This document shows positions 16,765 through 25,500 of a stretch of 51,037 nucleotides of DNA, in pieces (the first letter of the stretch is position 1; every line of letters starts with the position of its first letter). A program made the position numbers and the translations under genes. The notes below the pieces were generated by a model. The model saw nothing but the letters and a program-made list of their open reading frames with translations, did no database searches and was not told the origin of the DNA. The DNA is from Candidatus Eiseniibacteriota bacterium (GTDB taxonomy: Bacteria > Eisenbacteria > RBG-16-71-46), in contig JACRIW010000001.1 of NCBI GenBank assembly GCA_016215625.1, positions 1 to 51,037 on the forward strand, given 5' to 3'.

Positions 16765-16835
16765 CGCGCTAGGTCCGGACGGCCGGGCGCGGTAGCTTCT
16801 GCGCCCCTGCGAACCCACCCTGGAGAGTCCCCGGC

Positions 16836-18923
16836 ATGTCGTTGGAGCGTGACTTCGGCCCGTACGAACTGAAGGAAGAACTCGGCAAGGGCGGCATGGC
16901 GAAGGTGTATCTCGCCGTGCAGAAGGCCCTGCAGCGCCCGGTGGCGCTCAAGCTGCTGTTCTCGCACCTCGCCGAGGACGACAAGGTCGTGCAGCGCTTC
17001 GTGCGCGAAGCGCGGACCGCTTCGGAACTGCACCACGAGAACATCGTGCAGATCATCGACTGCGGGCGCATCGACGACGTCGCGTTCATCTGCATGGAGT
17101 TCGTCGAGGGGCTCGATCTGCAGAAGTGGCTCAAGTCGCACGGCGCGCCGCCGGTCGAGATCGCGCTGCTCATGATCCGCGACCTGTGCCGCGGCCTCGA
17201 GCACGCCCACTCGCGCCGCATCACGCACCGCGACATCAAGCCCGCCAACATCATGCTGACGCCCGAGGGCGTCATCAAGATCATGGACTTCGGGCTCGCG
17301 CGCACCGGCGGCGAGGCCAGCGAGGCGCTCACGCTCGTCGGCGCGGTGCTCGGCACGCCCGCCTACATGTCGCCCGAGCAGGCCTCGGGCGAGAAGGTGG
17401 ACGAGCGCTCGGACATCTTCTCGGCCGGCGTGGTCGCGTACGAACTGCTCGGCGGGCGCCGCCCGTTCGACGGCGACTCGTACGCCAAGGTGCTGAGCGC
17501 CGTGCTGACCGCCGATCCGACCGACATCCAGCGCATCAACCCGCTCGTCACCGACGAGGTCGCGCGGATCCTGCGCGGCATGCTCACCAAGGACGCGTCG
17601 CGCCGCACGCAGACGATCCAGCAGGTGCGCCAGGAACTCGAAGCGGTGATCCACGAGATGGGGCTGCTGCGCTCGCGCGAGATGCTGCGCGACTACACGC
17701 TCGATCCGCAGGCGACCGCGCAGAAGTGGCACACGAAGCGGCTGTCGCGCCACCTCGACCAGGGCAAGTACTTCGAGGCGATGGGGCAGGCCCGCATCGA
17801 GGACGCGCTGTCCGAGTATCGCCGTGCGCTGTTCCTCGATCCCGAGAACGAGGCGGCGCGCGAGCACATCCGCGCGCTCGAGCACGAGCGCGACCACAGC
17901 GTGGCGCTCGAGGCCGCCGCATCGGCCGCCGCGGCCGCAGGGGCCGCCCAGGCGGCGGCGCCCGCCACGGCCGCTCCCGCCGCCGCGAAGGGCGGCAGCA
18001 CCAACCGGGGCGTGCTCATGGGCGTGCTCGGCACGGTCGTCGTGCTCGCGCTCGGCTTCGGCGCCACCAAGCTCCTCGGGCCGAAGTCTCCCGGCGCGCC
18101 CGGCGCCGCGGACAGCACCGCCGTCGCCGGCGCACCGGCCGACAGCGCCGCGGTCGCGGCGCCGGTCGCGGCCGCCGTGCCCGCCGCGACCACGACCGAC
18201 ACGATGGCCGCGCTCGCAACGGTGTGCTCGCTGTACGTGAGCGTTTCCCCGCGCGCCGACCAGGTGCTCGTCAACGGCAAGAGCGCCGCGGGCAAGGACG
18301 TCGCGTTCGCGTACGCCTGGCCGGGCGGCCGCTATAAGATCGAGGCGGTCGCCGCGGGCTTCACCACGGCGCTCGCCACCGGCCGCGGCAAGGTCGGTGA
18401 GGTGAAGCACGTCACGATGACGCTCGCGCCCGCGCCGGTGGTGGACCCGGCGGCCGCCGCGGCCGCCGCCGCTCAGGCCACGCCCGGCGTGCCCGGGGGC
18501 AACATCCCGCTGCACGTCGAAGTCACCCCGCCCTGCGACATCTATCTCGCGGGGGTGCTGCGCGCGCAGAACGCCACGACGCTCGACATCGCCATGCCCG
18601 AGGGCAAGTACGAGGTCGCCTTCGTGCACCCCGACTTCGTGAAGGTGCGCCGCGACGTCCAGTTCCGTTCGGACAAGCCCACCAAGCCGCTCAAGGTGGA
18701 CCTGACCGCGGGTGAGGGCGGCATTTCGGTGCGCGGCGGCAAGGCCGGACTGAAGATCTTCATCGACGGCCGCTCCAGCGGCGTGACCACTCCCGGCGTC
18801 GTCCGGGGCATCAAGCCGGGCCGGCGCAACGTCGAGCTGCGCGAGAGTGACGGTGTCACCGTGGTGAGCGCCCAGAGCGTCGTCGTGGGCAATTCGCCCG
18901 GCAATCAGGTGGTGCAGTTCTGA
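16836..18923 (+). CDS. Transmembrane Ser/Thr protein kinase with three PEGA-like domains (kinase 2)
   Basis: 695 residues and a clear paralogue of kinase 1. The kinase domain is complete: GKGGMAKVY, Lys39, HRDIKPANIM with Asp133, DFG 151-153, GTPAYMSPE. A TPR-like hairpin at about 305-350 shares KRLSRH.DQG with kinase 1. An Ala-rich linker leads to a membrane helix at about 392-411. The extracytoplasmic part has an Ala/Pro linker and three PEGA-like repeats (about 463-531, 556-625, 628-695; e.g. VLVNGKSAAGKD, IFIDGRSSGVTTPG). Kinase 1 has two such repeats and a Thr-rich stalk, so the sensors have diverged while the kinase domain stayed conserved. It lies immediately before the third TPR gene and the T6SS genes, and probably acts on FHA-recognised targets there. 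Confidence 0.93.
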   Translation: MSLERDFGPYELKEELGKGGMAKVYLAVQKALQRPVALKLLFSHLAEDDKVVQRFVREARTASELHHENIVQIIDCGRIDDVAFICMEFVEGLDLQKWLKSHGAPPVEIALLMIRDLCRGLEHAHSRRITHRDIKPANIMLTPEGVIKIMDFGLARTGGEASEALTLVGAVLGTPAYMSPEQASGEKVDERSDIFSAGVVAYELLGGRRPFDGDSYAKVLSAVLTADPTDIQRINPLVTDEVARILRGMLTKDASRRTQTIQQVRQELEAVIHEMGLLRSREMLRDYTLDPQATAQKWHTKRLSRHLDQGKYFEAMGQARIEDALSEYRRALFLDPENEAAREHIRALEHERDHSVALEAAASAAAAAGAAQAAAPATAAPAAAKGGSTNRGVLMGVLGTVVVLALGFGATKLLGPKSPGAPGAADSTAVAGAPADSAAVAAPVAAAVPAATTTDTMAALATVCSLYVSVSPRADQVLVNGKSAAGKDVAFAYAWPGGRYKIEAVAAGFTTALATGRGKVGEVKHVTMTLAPAPVVDPAAAAAAAAQATPGVPGGNIPLHVEVTPPCDIYLAGVLRAQNATTLDIAMPEGKYEVAFVHPDFVKVRRDVQFRSDKPTKPLKVDLTAGEGGISVRGGKAGLKIFIDGRSSGVTTPGVVRGIKPGRRNVELRESDGVTVVSAQSVVVGNSPGNQVVQF

Positions 18924-18941
18924 AAAGTTCGGCCGACAACG

Positions 18942-18971
18942 CTGGAGCCGCGTTTTCGATGGTGGCTCCAG
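18942..18971 (+). terminator. Inverted repeat after kinase 2
   Basis: An 8-bp perfect inverted repeat (CTGGAGCC 18942-18949 with GGCTCCAG 18964-18971) and a 14-nt loop, 18 nt past the kinase 2 stop. There is no T-tract, so it may be a weak terminator or an operator for the following gene. Confidence 0.4.
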
Positions 18972-19049
18972 TGGTTCCGAAGGGGTAACTTGCCGCTGTA
19001 ACTCCTTTGCACGTGACACCTACCTCGAATGGAATCGCAGGGAGGTCAC

Positions 19050-19745
19050 ATGAACGCTCGTACTTCCGGCATGCACCGCCGGGCGCTCGCCGTGCTGCTG
19101 CTCGCGGCGCAGCTCTCCGCGCCGGTGTCCGCCATCGCCGCGGCCACGCCGCCGCGCACCACGGGTACCGCCCGCGCCACGACGGCGCGCAAACCGCACG
19201 TGCTCGTCACGCGCGCGCTCTCGCTCTACGGGCAGGCGCGCTACGACGAAGCCGTGACCACGCTGCTCGGTCCCGTCAGCCGCGCCGAACTGCAGGGCGC
19301 CGACCTGCGTGACGCCCGCATCGTGCTCGCGCGCTGCTACGTGAAGAAGGGGCTCTCCGCGCGCGCGGAGGAGCACTTCAAGGCCGTGCTCGCGGCCGAA
19401 CCCACCTTCGAACTCACGGCCACCCAGGCCGACGCCGAGGAAATCGAGGCCTTCCGCGCCGTGAAGCCGGCGCCCGCGGCCGCTCCGAACACCGCGTCGC
19501 CGACCGCGCCCGCTCCGGCCGAGCCGCGCGAGAAGACGCCCGCCATGAAGGCGGCGATCCCGCCGTCGAACGGCAACGGTGACAAGAAGGGCTGGCTGTC
19601 GTCCCACAAGGGACTCGCGCTGCTCGTGGCCGTGGCGGGAGGCGGCGCCGCCGTCGCGCTCGCCGGCGGCGGCGGTGGCGGCGGCTCGTCCACGGGACCG
19701 GTCACTCCGACCGTTCCGGACTTCCCGCCGCCCCCGAATCGCTGA
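19050..19745 (+). CDS. Envelope TPR protein sharing the TPR module of the barrel proteins
   Basis: 231 residues. An N-terminal signal sequence (about 1-31) precedes a TPR module (about 50-138). This aligns by eye with the two barrel proteins: ARYDEAVTTL, IVLARCYVKKGLSARAEEHF, then a P..EL...QADAEEIEAF segment matching PDEQEVF and PDEVEVF. There is no barrel. Instead comes a Pro/Ala linker, a short hydrophobic helix (about 187-206) and a Gly7 run with a Thr/Pro-rich end. The start at 19050 has AGGGAGG at 19039-19045; a frame extension to 19029 and an internal ATG at 19071 are alternatives. It directly precedes tssJ (61-bp gap) and probably heads the T6SS operon. No named family recognised. Confidence 0.72.
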   Translation: MNARTSGMHRRALAVLLLAAQLSAPVSAIAAATPPRTTGTARATTARKPHVLVTRALSLYGQARYDEAVTTLLGPVSRAELQGADLRDARIVLARCYVKKGLSARAEEHFKAVLAAEPTFELTATQADAEEIEAFRAVKPAPAAAPNTASPTAPAPAEPREKTPAMKAAIPPSNGNGDKKGWLSSHKGLALLVAVAGGGAAVALAGGGGGGGSSTGPVTPTVPDFPPPPNR

Positions 19746-19806
19746 GCTTCGAAAACCCCGTAAGTTCTTGACGCTCAAAGAATCCGACTCCTAGTCTGGA
19801 GTACAC

Positions 19807-20286
19807 ATGCGCCGTTCGATCCGTCGTTTCCTGGCCCTCGCGGTCGTGTCGTGTGCTGCTCTCGTCCTGCTCGCGGGATGTGGTGGCGCGCGCAAGGGAT
19901 CGCCGACGATCCAGGTCACCGTCACGGCCTCCGCCGACTGCAACAACTGCGGCGGGGGAGCCGCTTCCGCGCTCAAGTTCCGCGTCTTCCAGGTCGCGGA
20001 CTCCGGCGCGGTGCGCACGATGCTCAACAAGGGCCTGCCGTGGGGCAAGCACCTCGAAGCCGGAGGGGCGAACATCCTCGTCAAGGCCGCGGAAGACTTC
20101 GTCAGCCCCGGAGCGAGCAAGACCGTCGCGACCCAGCGTGATCCCAAGGCCACGGCCCTCGTGGTCGAAGGCAACTTCTGCAAGAAGGTGGGCGCGACCT
20201 GGTACGTGGTGCATCCGCTCGCGAAGAAGGGGCCTTTGCTCGTGACGGCCGGTCCGACCGGTCTCACGGTCACTCCGAGAAAGTGA
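19807..20286 (+). CDS. tssJ: T6SS outer-membrane lipoprotein TssJ
   Basis: A 159-residue lipoprotein. The basic N-terminus and hydrophobic stretch end in lipobox LLAGC (Cys25). The mature part has the TssJ/SciN beta-sandwich pattern: VTVTASADCNNC...ALKFRVFQVADS, then a variable loop and a LLVTAGPTGLTVTPRK ending. It anchors the TssJLM membrane complex to the outer membrane. It starts the cluster of core genes and is 3 nt from tssK. Extra Cys pairs (DCNNC, FCKK) are unusual and could form a disulfide. Identification rests on fold pattern plus position directly before TssK-L-M. Confidence 0.85.
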   Translation: MRRSIRRFLALAVVSCAALVLLAGCGGARKGSPTIQVTVTASADCNNCGGGAASALKFRVFQVADSGAVRTMLNKGLPWGKHLEAGGANILVKAAEDFVSPGASKTVATQRDPKATALVVEGNFCKKVGATWYVVHPLAKKGPLLVTAGPTGLTVTPRK

Positions 20287-20289
20287 GCC

Positions 20290-21687
20290 ATGGCTGACTC
20301 GCAGAAGGACGCCCACACTCAGACGCTCCGCCCGGTCTGGCAGGAAGGCATGCTGCTTTCGCCGCAGCACTTCCAGCAGGCCGAGCGCGCCGCGCATCTC
20401 CGCCTGTCGCAGCGCTTCCGCTTCTCGGAGTCGTTCGGCTGGGGGCTGTGTGAACTCGAGATCGACGAGCAGGCGCTCGCGCACGGCCGGCTCGCGCTGA
20501 CGCGCGCCGCGGGCGTGTTCCCCGACGGCACGCCGTTCGACACGGCGGCGGGCGACCCGCTGCCGACGCCGCGCGACCTCGGCTCGTGGTTCGAAGGCCA
20601 GCGCGACCGTCTCGAGGTGCACATCGGGCTGCCGCTGCCCCGTCCCGGCCAGCCGCTCACCGCGCGCGAGGCCGGCAACGTCATTCCCGGCCCGCGCTAC
20701 ACGTCCAGCCTCGAGGCCGTCGCCGACGAGAACGCCGAGGGCATCGATCGCGAGCTCGTGCTCGCGCGCAAGAACCTCGTGCTGCTGTTCCCCGACGAAG
20801 CGCTCTCGCAGCACGAGCGGCTCCGCATGGGAGAGGTGGTGCGCTCCACGACCGGCTTCTCGCTGCGCGACGCGTTCGGCGGCGTGGCCGATCCGTACAT
20901 TCCTCCCGTCGTGGCGCTGCAGGGCTCGAAGAGCCTGCTGTCGCTCGTGCGCCGCATGCTCAACCTCCTGCTCGACCGCAGCCGCGAACTGAGCGAGATG
21001 CGCACGCAGCGCGGCGGCTTCGCCGAGTTCGGCAAATCCGACGCGGCCAGCTTCTGGATGCTGCACAGCGTCAACACCTACATCCCGATCCTCTCGCACC
21101 ACGTCGCCAACCCGGGCGTGCATCCCGAACAGGTGTTCCTCGTGCTCGCCTCGCTCGCGGGCGAGCTGTGCACGTTCTCCTCGACGCGCACGCCGCGCGA
21201 CCTGCCGGTGTACGAGCACGACGCGCTCGGCTCGTGCTTCGGCCAGCTCACGCGCCTGCTCGAGGAGCTGCTGAAGACGCAGATCAACGTGCGCGGCGCG
21301 CGCGTGGACCTCGTGCGCAAGCCCGGCTCCGTGCACGTCGGCGCGGTCGCCGACGCGCGGCTTCTCGAACCGCAGGGCAAGCTCTTCCTCGGCGTGTGCA
21401 TCGAAGGCCCCGACCGGCCACAGATGCTGCTCACGTTCCCCAAGCGCGCGAAGATCGCGTCGGAGACCAAGGTGCAGTCGCTCATCGTGGCGGCCACCGA
21501 GGGCCTCGGCCTGCACGCACCGGCACCCGTGCCGGCGGGCGTGCCGTGCTATGCGGGATACGACTACTTCGAACTCGATCGCTCGCATCCGCTGTGGGAG
21601 GACATCCGCCGCGCCAATCAGGTGGCGGTGTACCTGCCGCGCGAACTCGAGCAGGTGAAGCTCGACCTCGTCGGAACCTGGGAGTAG
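20290..21687 (+). CDS. tssK: T6SS baseplate protein TssK
   Basis: A 465-residue baseplate subunit that links the baseplate wedges to the TssL-TssM membrane complex. The N-terminus PVWQEGMLLSPQHFQQ is the family signature, followed by the shell domain (FSESFGWGLCELEID). The C-terminal part YFELDRSHPLWEDIR...VAVYLPRELEQVKLDLVGTWE is typical of the TssK head that contacts TssL. Length is normal (about 440-470). It is cytoplasmic. Start codon 3 nt after the tssJ stop; 2 nt separate its stop from tssL. Confidence 0.96.
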   Translation: MADSQKDAHTQTLRPVWQEGMLLSPQHFQQAERAAHLRLSQRFRFSESFGWGLCELEIDEQALAHGRLALTRAAGVFPDGTPFDTAAGDPLPTPRDLGSWFEGQRDRLEVHIGLPLPRPGQPLTAREAGNVIPGPRYTSSLEAVADENAEGIDRELVLARKNLVLLFPDEALSQHERLRMGEVVRSTTGFSLRDAFGGVADPYIPPVVALQGSKSLLSLVRRMLNLLLDRSRELSEMRTQRGGFAEFGKSDAASFWMLHSVNTYIPILSHHVANPGVHPEQVFLVLASLAGELCTFSSTRTPRDLPVYEHDALGSCFGQLTRLLEELLKTQINVRGARVDLVRKPGSVHVGAVADARLLEPQGKLFLGVCIEGPDRPQMLLTFPKRAKIASETKVQSLIVAATEGLGLHAPAPVPAGVPCYAGYDYFELDRSHPLWEDIRRANQVAVYLPRELEQVKLDLVGTWE

Positions 21688-21689
21688 GC

Positions 21690-22553
21690 ATGTTCGGAAT
21701 GGGTGGCTCGAAGGGCCCGCGTACGCGCCGGGCCGGACAGAAGGCTGCGCCCAAGCGTGCCGCGGCGGCGCAGGACGTCACCGAGACGGTGATCGGCGGG
21801 ATTCCCGCCCAGCGCCGTCCTTCTCCCGCCGCGCCCGCGCCGTCCTCCGGAGGCTCGGGTGGTTCCGCGCGCGCGGGCAAGGCGAGCCGCCGGCCGCGGC
21901 TCGTGGACCTCGCGATGGAGCCGCTCGCGCTCATCCACGCGCTGCGCGGCGAAGGCATCGCGCCCGATCCGTCGCACGTGCGCTCGCAGTGGACCGCGAT
22001 GCGCCGCGCCTTCGAGGAGAAGGCGCGCGCCGCGGGTCACCGTGAGGCCGACCTCGAGATGTGCATCTACATGCTGTGCGCCTACCTCGACGCGGCGATG
22101 CTCGGGCTGCCGGAAGCGCGCGGTCACTGGCTCGACGCCGGCGCGCTGCAGAGCGAGTTCGACATGAGCGGAGAGCTGATCGCCGGCCGCCGCGTGTACG
22201 AGCGGCTGCAGGAGCTGCGTTCCTCGCGCGAGCAGAGCGTCGAGGCGCTCGAGCTGTACGCGGCGTGCTTCCGCACCGGCTACCGAGGCCGCTACATCGA
22301 CGACGAACCCGGCATGGAAGCGCTCATGGCCGAGGTCGAGCGCGACATCGCCGCCGTGCGCGGCGACGGTTTCGGCGCGATCGCGCCGAACGTGGCGCGC
22401 AAGGACGAACAGGGCGGCGCCGTGGTGAAGAAGCACCCGGCGTGGCTCGTGCCCGCGATCCTCGGAGGGGCGTTGCTGCTCAGCTGGCTGACGGTGGTGC
22501 TGGTCTCGTTCCTCCACGCGCGCGCGGTCGCCGGCGCGATCGGGGGGTACTGA
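21690..22553 (+). CDS. tssL: T6SS inner-membrane protein TssL (DotU/IcmH type)
   Basis: 287 residues. A low-complexity Ala/Pro/Gly N-terminus (about 1-65) precedes the cytoplasmic DotU helical domain (about 68-225; EMCIYMLCAYLDAAML, FRTGYRGRYIDDEPGMEAL). A C-terminal membrane helix covers about 249-271 (WLVPAILGGALLLSWLTVVL). There is no OmpA-like peptidoglycan-binding extension, so wall anchoring must come from another protein. The ATG at 21690 lies 2 nt after the tssK stop. It is tail-anchored and pairs with TssM. Confidence 0.94.
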   Translation: MFGMGGSKGPRTRRAGQKAAPKRAAAAQDVTETVIGGIPAQRRPSPAAPAPSSGGSGGSARAGKASRRPRLVDLAMEPLALIHALRGEGIAPDPSHVRSQWTAMRRAFEEKARAAGHREADLEMCIYMLCAYLDAAMLGLPEARGHWLDAGALQSEFDMSGELIAGRRVYERLQELRSSREQSVEALELYAACFRTGYRGRYIDDEPGMEALMAEVERDIAAVRGDGFGAIAPNVARKDEQGGAVVKKHPAWLVPAILGGALLLSWLTVVLVSFLHARAVAGAIGGY

Positions 22554-22555
22554 GC

Positions 22556-25500
22556 ATGCGCATGCCCCGCTTCACTCCCCGCAACGTCGTGATCGGCGCG
22601 GTCGCGCTCATCGCGGTGCTCGGCGCGTTCCTGTACCAGCATCTCGTCGCGTTCCTCGTCACCGCGCTCATCATCATCGTCGTCGTGCTCGGCGTCGTGG
22701 TGTGGCTGATCATGCGCGAGCTCGAGGCCGCGAAGGCCGGCAAGGGCATCGAAAAGGAGCTCGACGGCCAGGTCGAGCGCGAGATCGAGCGTTCGACGTT
22801 CGGCCAGCAGGCCGAGGTCCGGAACCTGAAGGCCGAATGGGACGCGGCGATCGCGGAGTTCAAGCGCTCGCCCGCCGGTCGCCGCCTCGGCGACAAGGCG
22901 CTCGCGCAGATGCCCATGTACCTCGTGCTCGGGCCCACGGCCGCGGGCAAGACGACGCTCATCCAGGAATCCGGGCTGCCGTCGGCGCTCACGGACTCGG
23001 GCCGCAAGATGCGCGGCGTGCGCGGCGTCGGCGGCGCGCGCAGCTTCCAGTGGTTCTTCACCGAGCAGGCGATCCTGCTCGACATGTCGGGCAAGGCGCT
23101 CAAGATGTCGGAGTTCGACGACAACGAGGACTGGATCCAGTTCCTCGGCTCGCTGCGCAAGATGCGCCCCGAGCGCCCGATCAACGGCGTCGTCGTCGCG
23201 GTGCCCGTGTCGCAGCTCGCCTCGGGCGGGCCCGAGGCCGTCGAGCCGCTCGCGCAGCAGCTGCGGGAGCGCGCGCGCGATCTCGGCCATCACCTCGGCA
23301 TGGAGTTCCCGGTCTACGTCGTGCTCACGCAGTGCGACTCGATCGCCGGCTTCGCCGAGACGTTCGCGGCGTTCGACGACGACCAGGCGACGCAGCCGTG
23401 GGGCATGACGCTGTCGGTCGCGAAGACGCGCGAGTCGGCGCCCGAGGCGGTGTTCGACGCCGAGTGGACCACGCTCGTCGCGGCGCTCGGCGACCTGCGC
23501 ACGCAGCGCGTCGCGCGGCTCGGCGACGACGTGCAGCGCATGCGCGCGCTCGCGTTCCCCTCGCAGCTCGAGCGGTTGCGGCCGGAACTGAAGCGCCTCG
23601 TGCAGGTGCTGTTCGCGCGCGGCAAGTCGCAGACGGCCGACGGGCCGCTGTTCCGCGGGCTCTACCTGACCAGCTCGCGCGTCGGCGCGCCGTCGGTCGA
23701 GCGCGTGATTTCCGACGCCGCGCGCGCCGTGGGCGTGGCGCCTCGCGTGGACGCGCCGAGTCCCGAGATGGCGCAGCACGCCTGGTTCTCGCAGCAGCTC
23801 TGGAAGCGCATCGTGTTCAAGGACGCGAACCTCGCCGCGGCGAGCGGCTTCGCGCTCGCGAACGAGCGCCGCATGCGCTGGGTGATGTTCGGCGGCGCGG
23901 TCGGCGCGTGGCTGCTGCTCACCGCCGTGCTCGGCATCGTCGCGTGGCAGGCGGCGCGTCCCGTGCGCGCGGCGGCCGAGGCCGCGAAGGAACTGGCGTC
24001 GCAGAGCAAGGACACCGTGCCGCGGACCGCGCTCGGCTACGTCGAGTCGCTGCGCGCCGCGCTCGAGGCGCTCGAGCACTCGCGCGCGCACAAGACGTTC
24101 GGCATGCGCGTCGGCGGCTACGCGGGCGACCGCGTGATCGACCCCGCACTCGCGCTGTACGTCCAGAAGGCGACGACGTTCCTGATCGATCCCGTGGTCG
24201 AGGACGTGCCGCCGCAGCTCACGGCCCAGGCCACGAACGACGCGACGCCGTTCGCGGACCTGTTTTACGAGTACCAGGGCTACCGGCTCCTGTACGACGA
24301 GCACTACGAGGTCGAGCCCGCGGATTCCGTCGTGCTGTCGCGGCTGCTCATCCGGCTCCACCAGCCGGAAGCCGCGCGCGTACCCGTGGACGAGCTGCGC
24401 GAGTTCTCGCGCCTCATGCGCGCGCAGGCCCGCATGCTCACCGATCACCAGGAGCCCAAGCACCGATTCGGCCAGTTCGACGCGGCGCTCGCCTCCGGCG
24501 CGCTCGCCGCGATCCAGCGGCGCTGGGCCGAGCGCGGCCAGCTCTACGAGGACATGGTCGCGGACGCGAACAACGGCATCCCCGATCTCACGCTCGAGAC
24601 CATCGCACGCGAGAAGGGCAAGAAGTTCAAGTTCGTCATGCTGTCGTCCACCGGCAAGGTGCCCGGCGCGTACACGCAGTCGGGCTGGCAGAGCATCGTG
24701 CGTTCGCGTCTCCAGGTCATCGCGCAGATGGTCCGCCGTGAAAAGGACCCGCAGTTCGTCGCCACCATGGGCGACGGCGCGCGCCAGCTTTCCAAGCAGC
24801 TCGCCGCGCGTTACGCGGACGACTACTCGAAGGCGTGGACGGTGTTCCTCGGCACGATCTCCGGCACGCTCAACGACCCGAAGGGCCGGCGTGAGCTCGC
24901 GGTCGAGAGCAGCCCGGCGTCCGAGATCGAGGCCGTGCTGCGCCGCATCGACGCCGAAGCGAAACTCGAGGGCGCCGGCACCGAGATGCAGCCCGGGCTC
25001 GACCGGCTCTCGGTCGTGCACGACTGGCTCTTCTACCGTCCGCCGGGCCGCGACTTCGTCTCCGACGTGAAGCGCAAGCTGCCGTTCGCCGCGGACGAAT
25101 CGTTCATGACGCCGCACGAGCGCTGGCAGAAGGGGCTGCAGATCGCGGCCAAGACGCGTCTCGGCATCCAGGACCCCGACCTCTACGACAAGGGCCCGCA
25201 GTCCGCGGCGTGGCAGCTTCCCGATCCGCGCAAGAAGCCGGACCGCGACACGCACCGTGCGCTCAGCGTGTTCCTCACCTGCATGAAGCCCGTGAAGCGC
25301 GGCATCGGCGGGCTCGCCGGTGGCGGCGCGGACGGCGCGGGCGGAGGCGGTGCCGGTGGCGCGGGCGGCGGTTCGGGCGCGCCGGTGGACATTCCCGCGC
25401 TCATGGCGGGCTGGGGCTCCGGACTCGCGGGACCGTTCGGCGAGATCGCGTCGCGCTACCCGTTCGCCGCCGGGGGGGACGACGTGCGCATCGGCGAGTT

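Noticed and set aside
19768..19797. TTGACG-18 bp-TAGTCT as a sigma-70 promoter for tssJ
   Set aside because: The -10 box would abut the Shine-Dalgarno (19798-19801) and place the transcript start at the ATG, so it cannot serve tssJ normally; tssJ is more likely co-transcribed with the gene at 19050.
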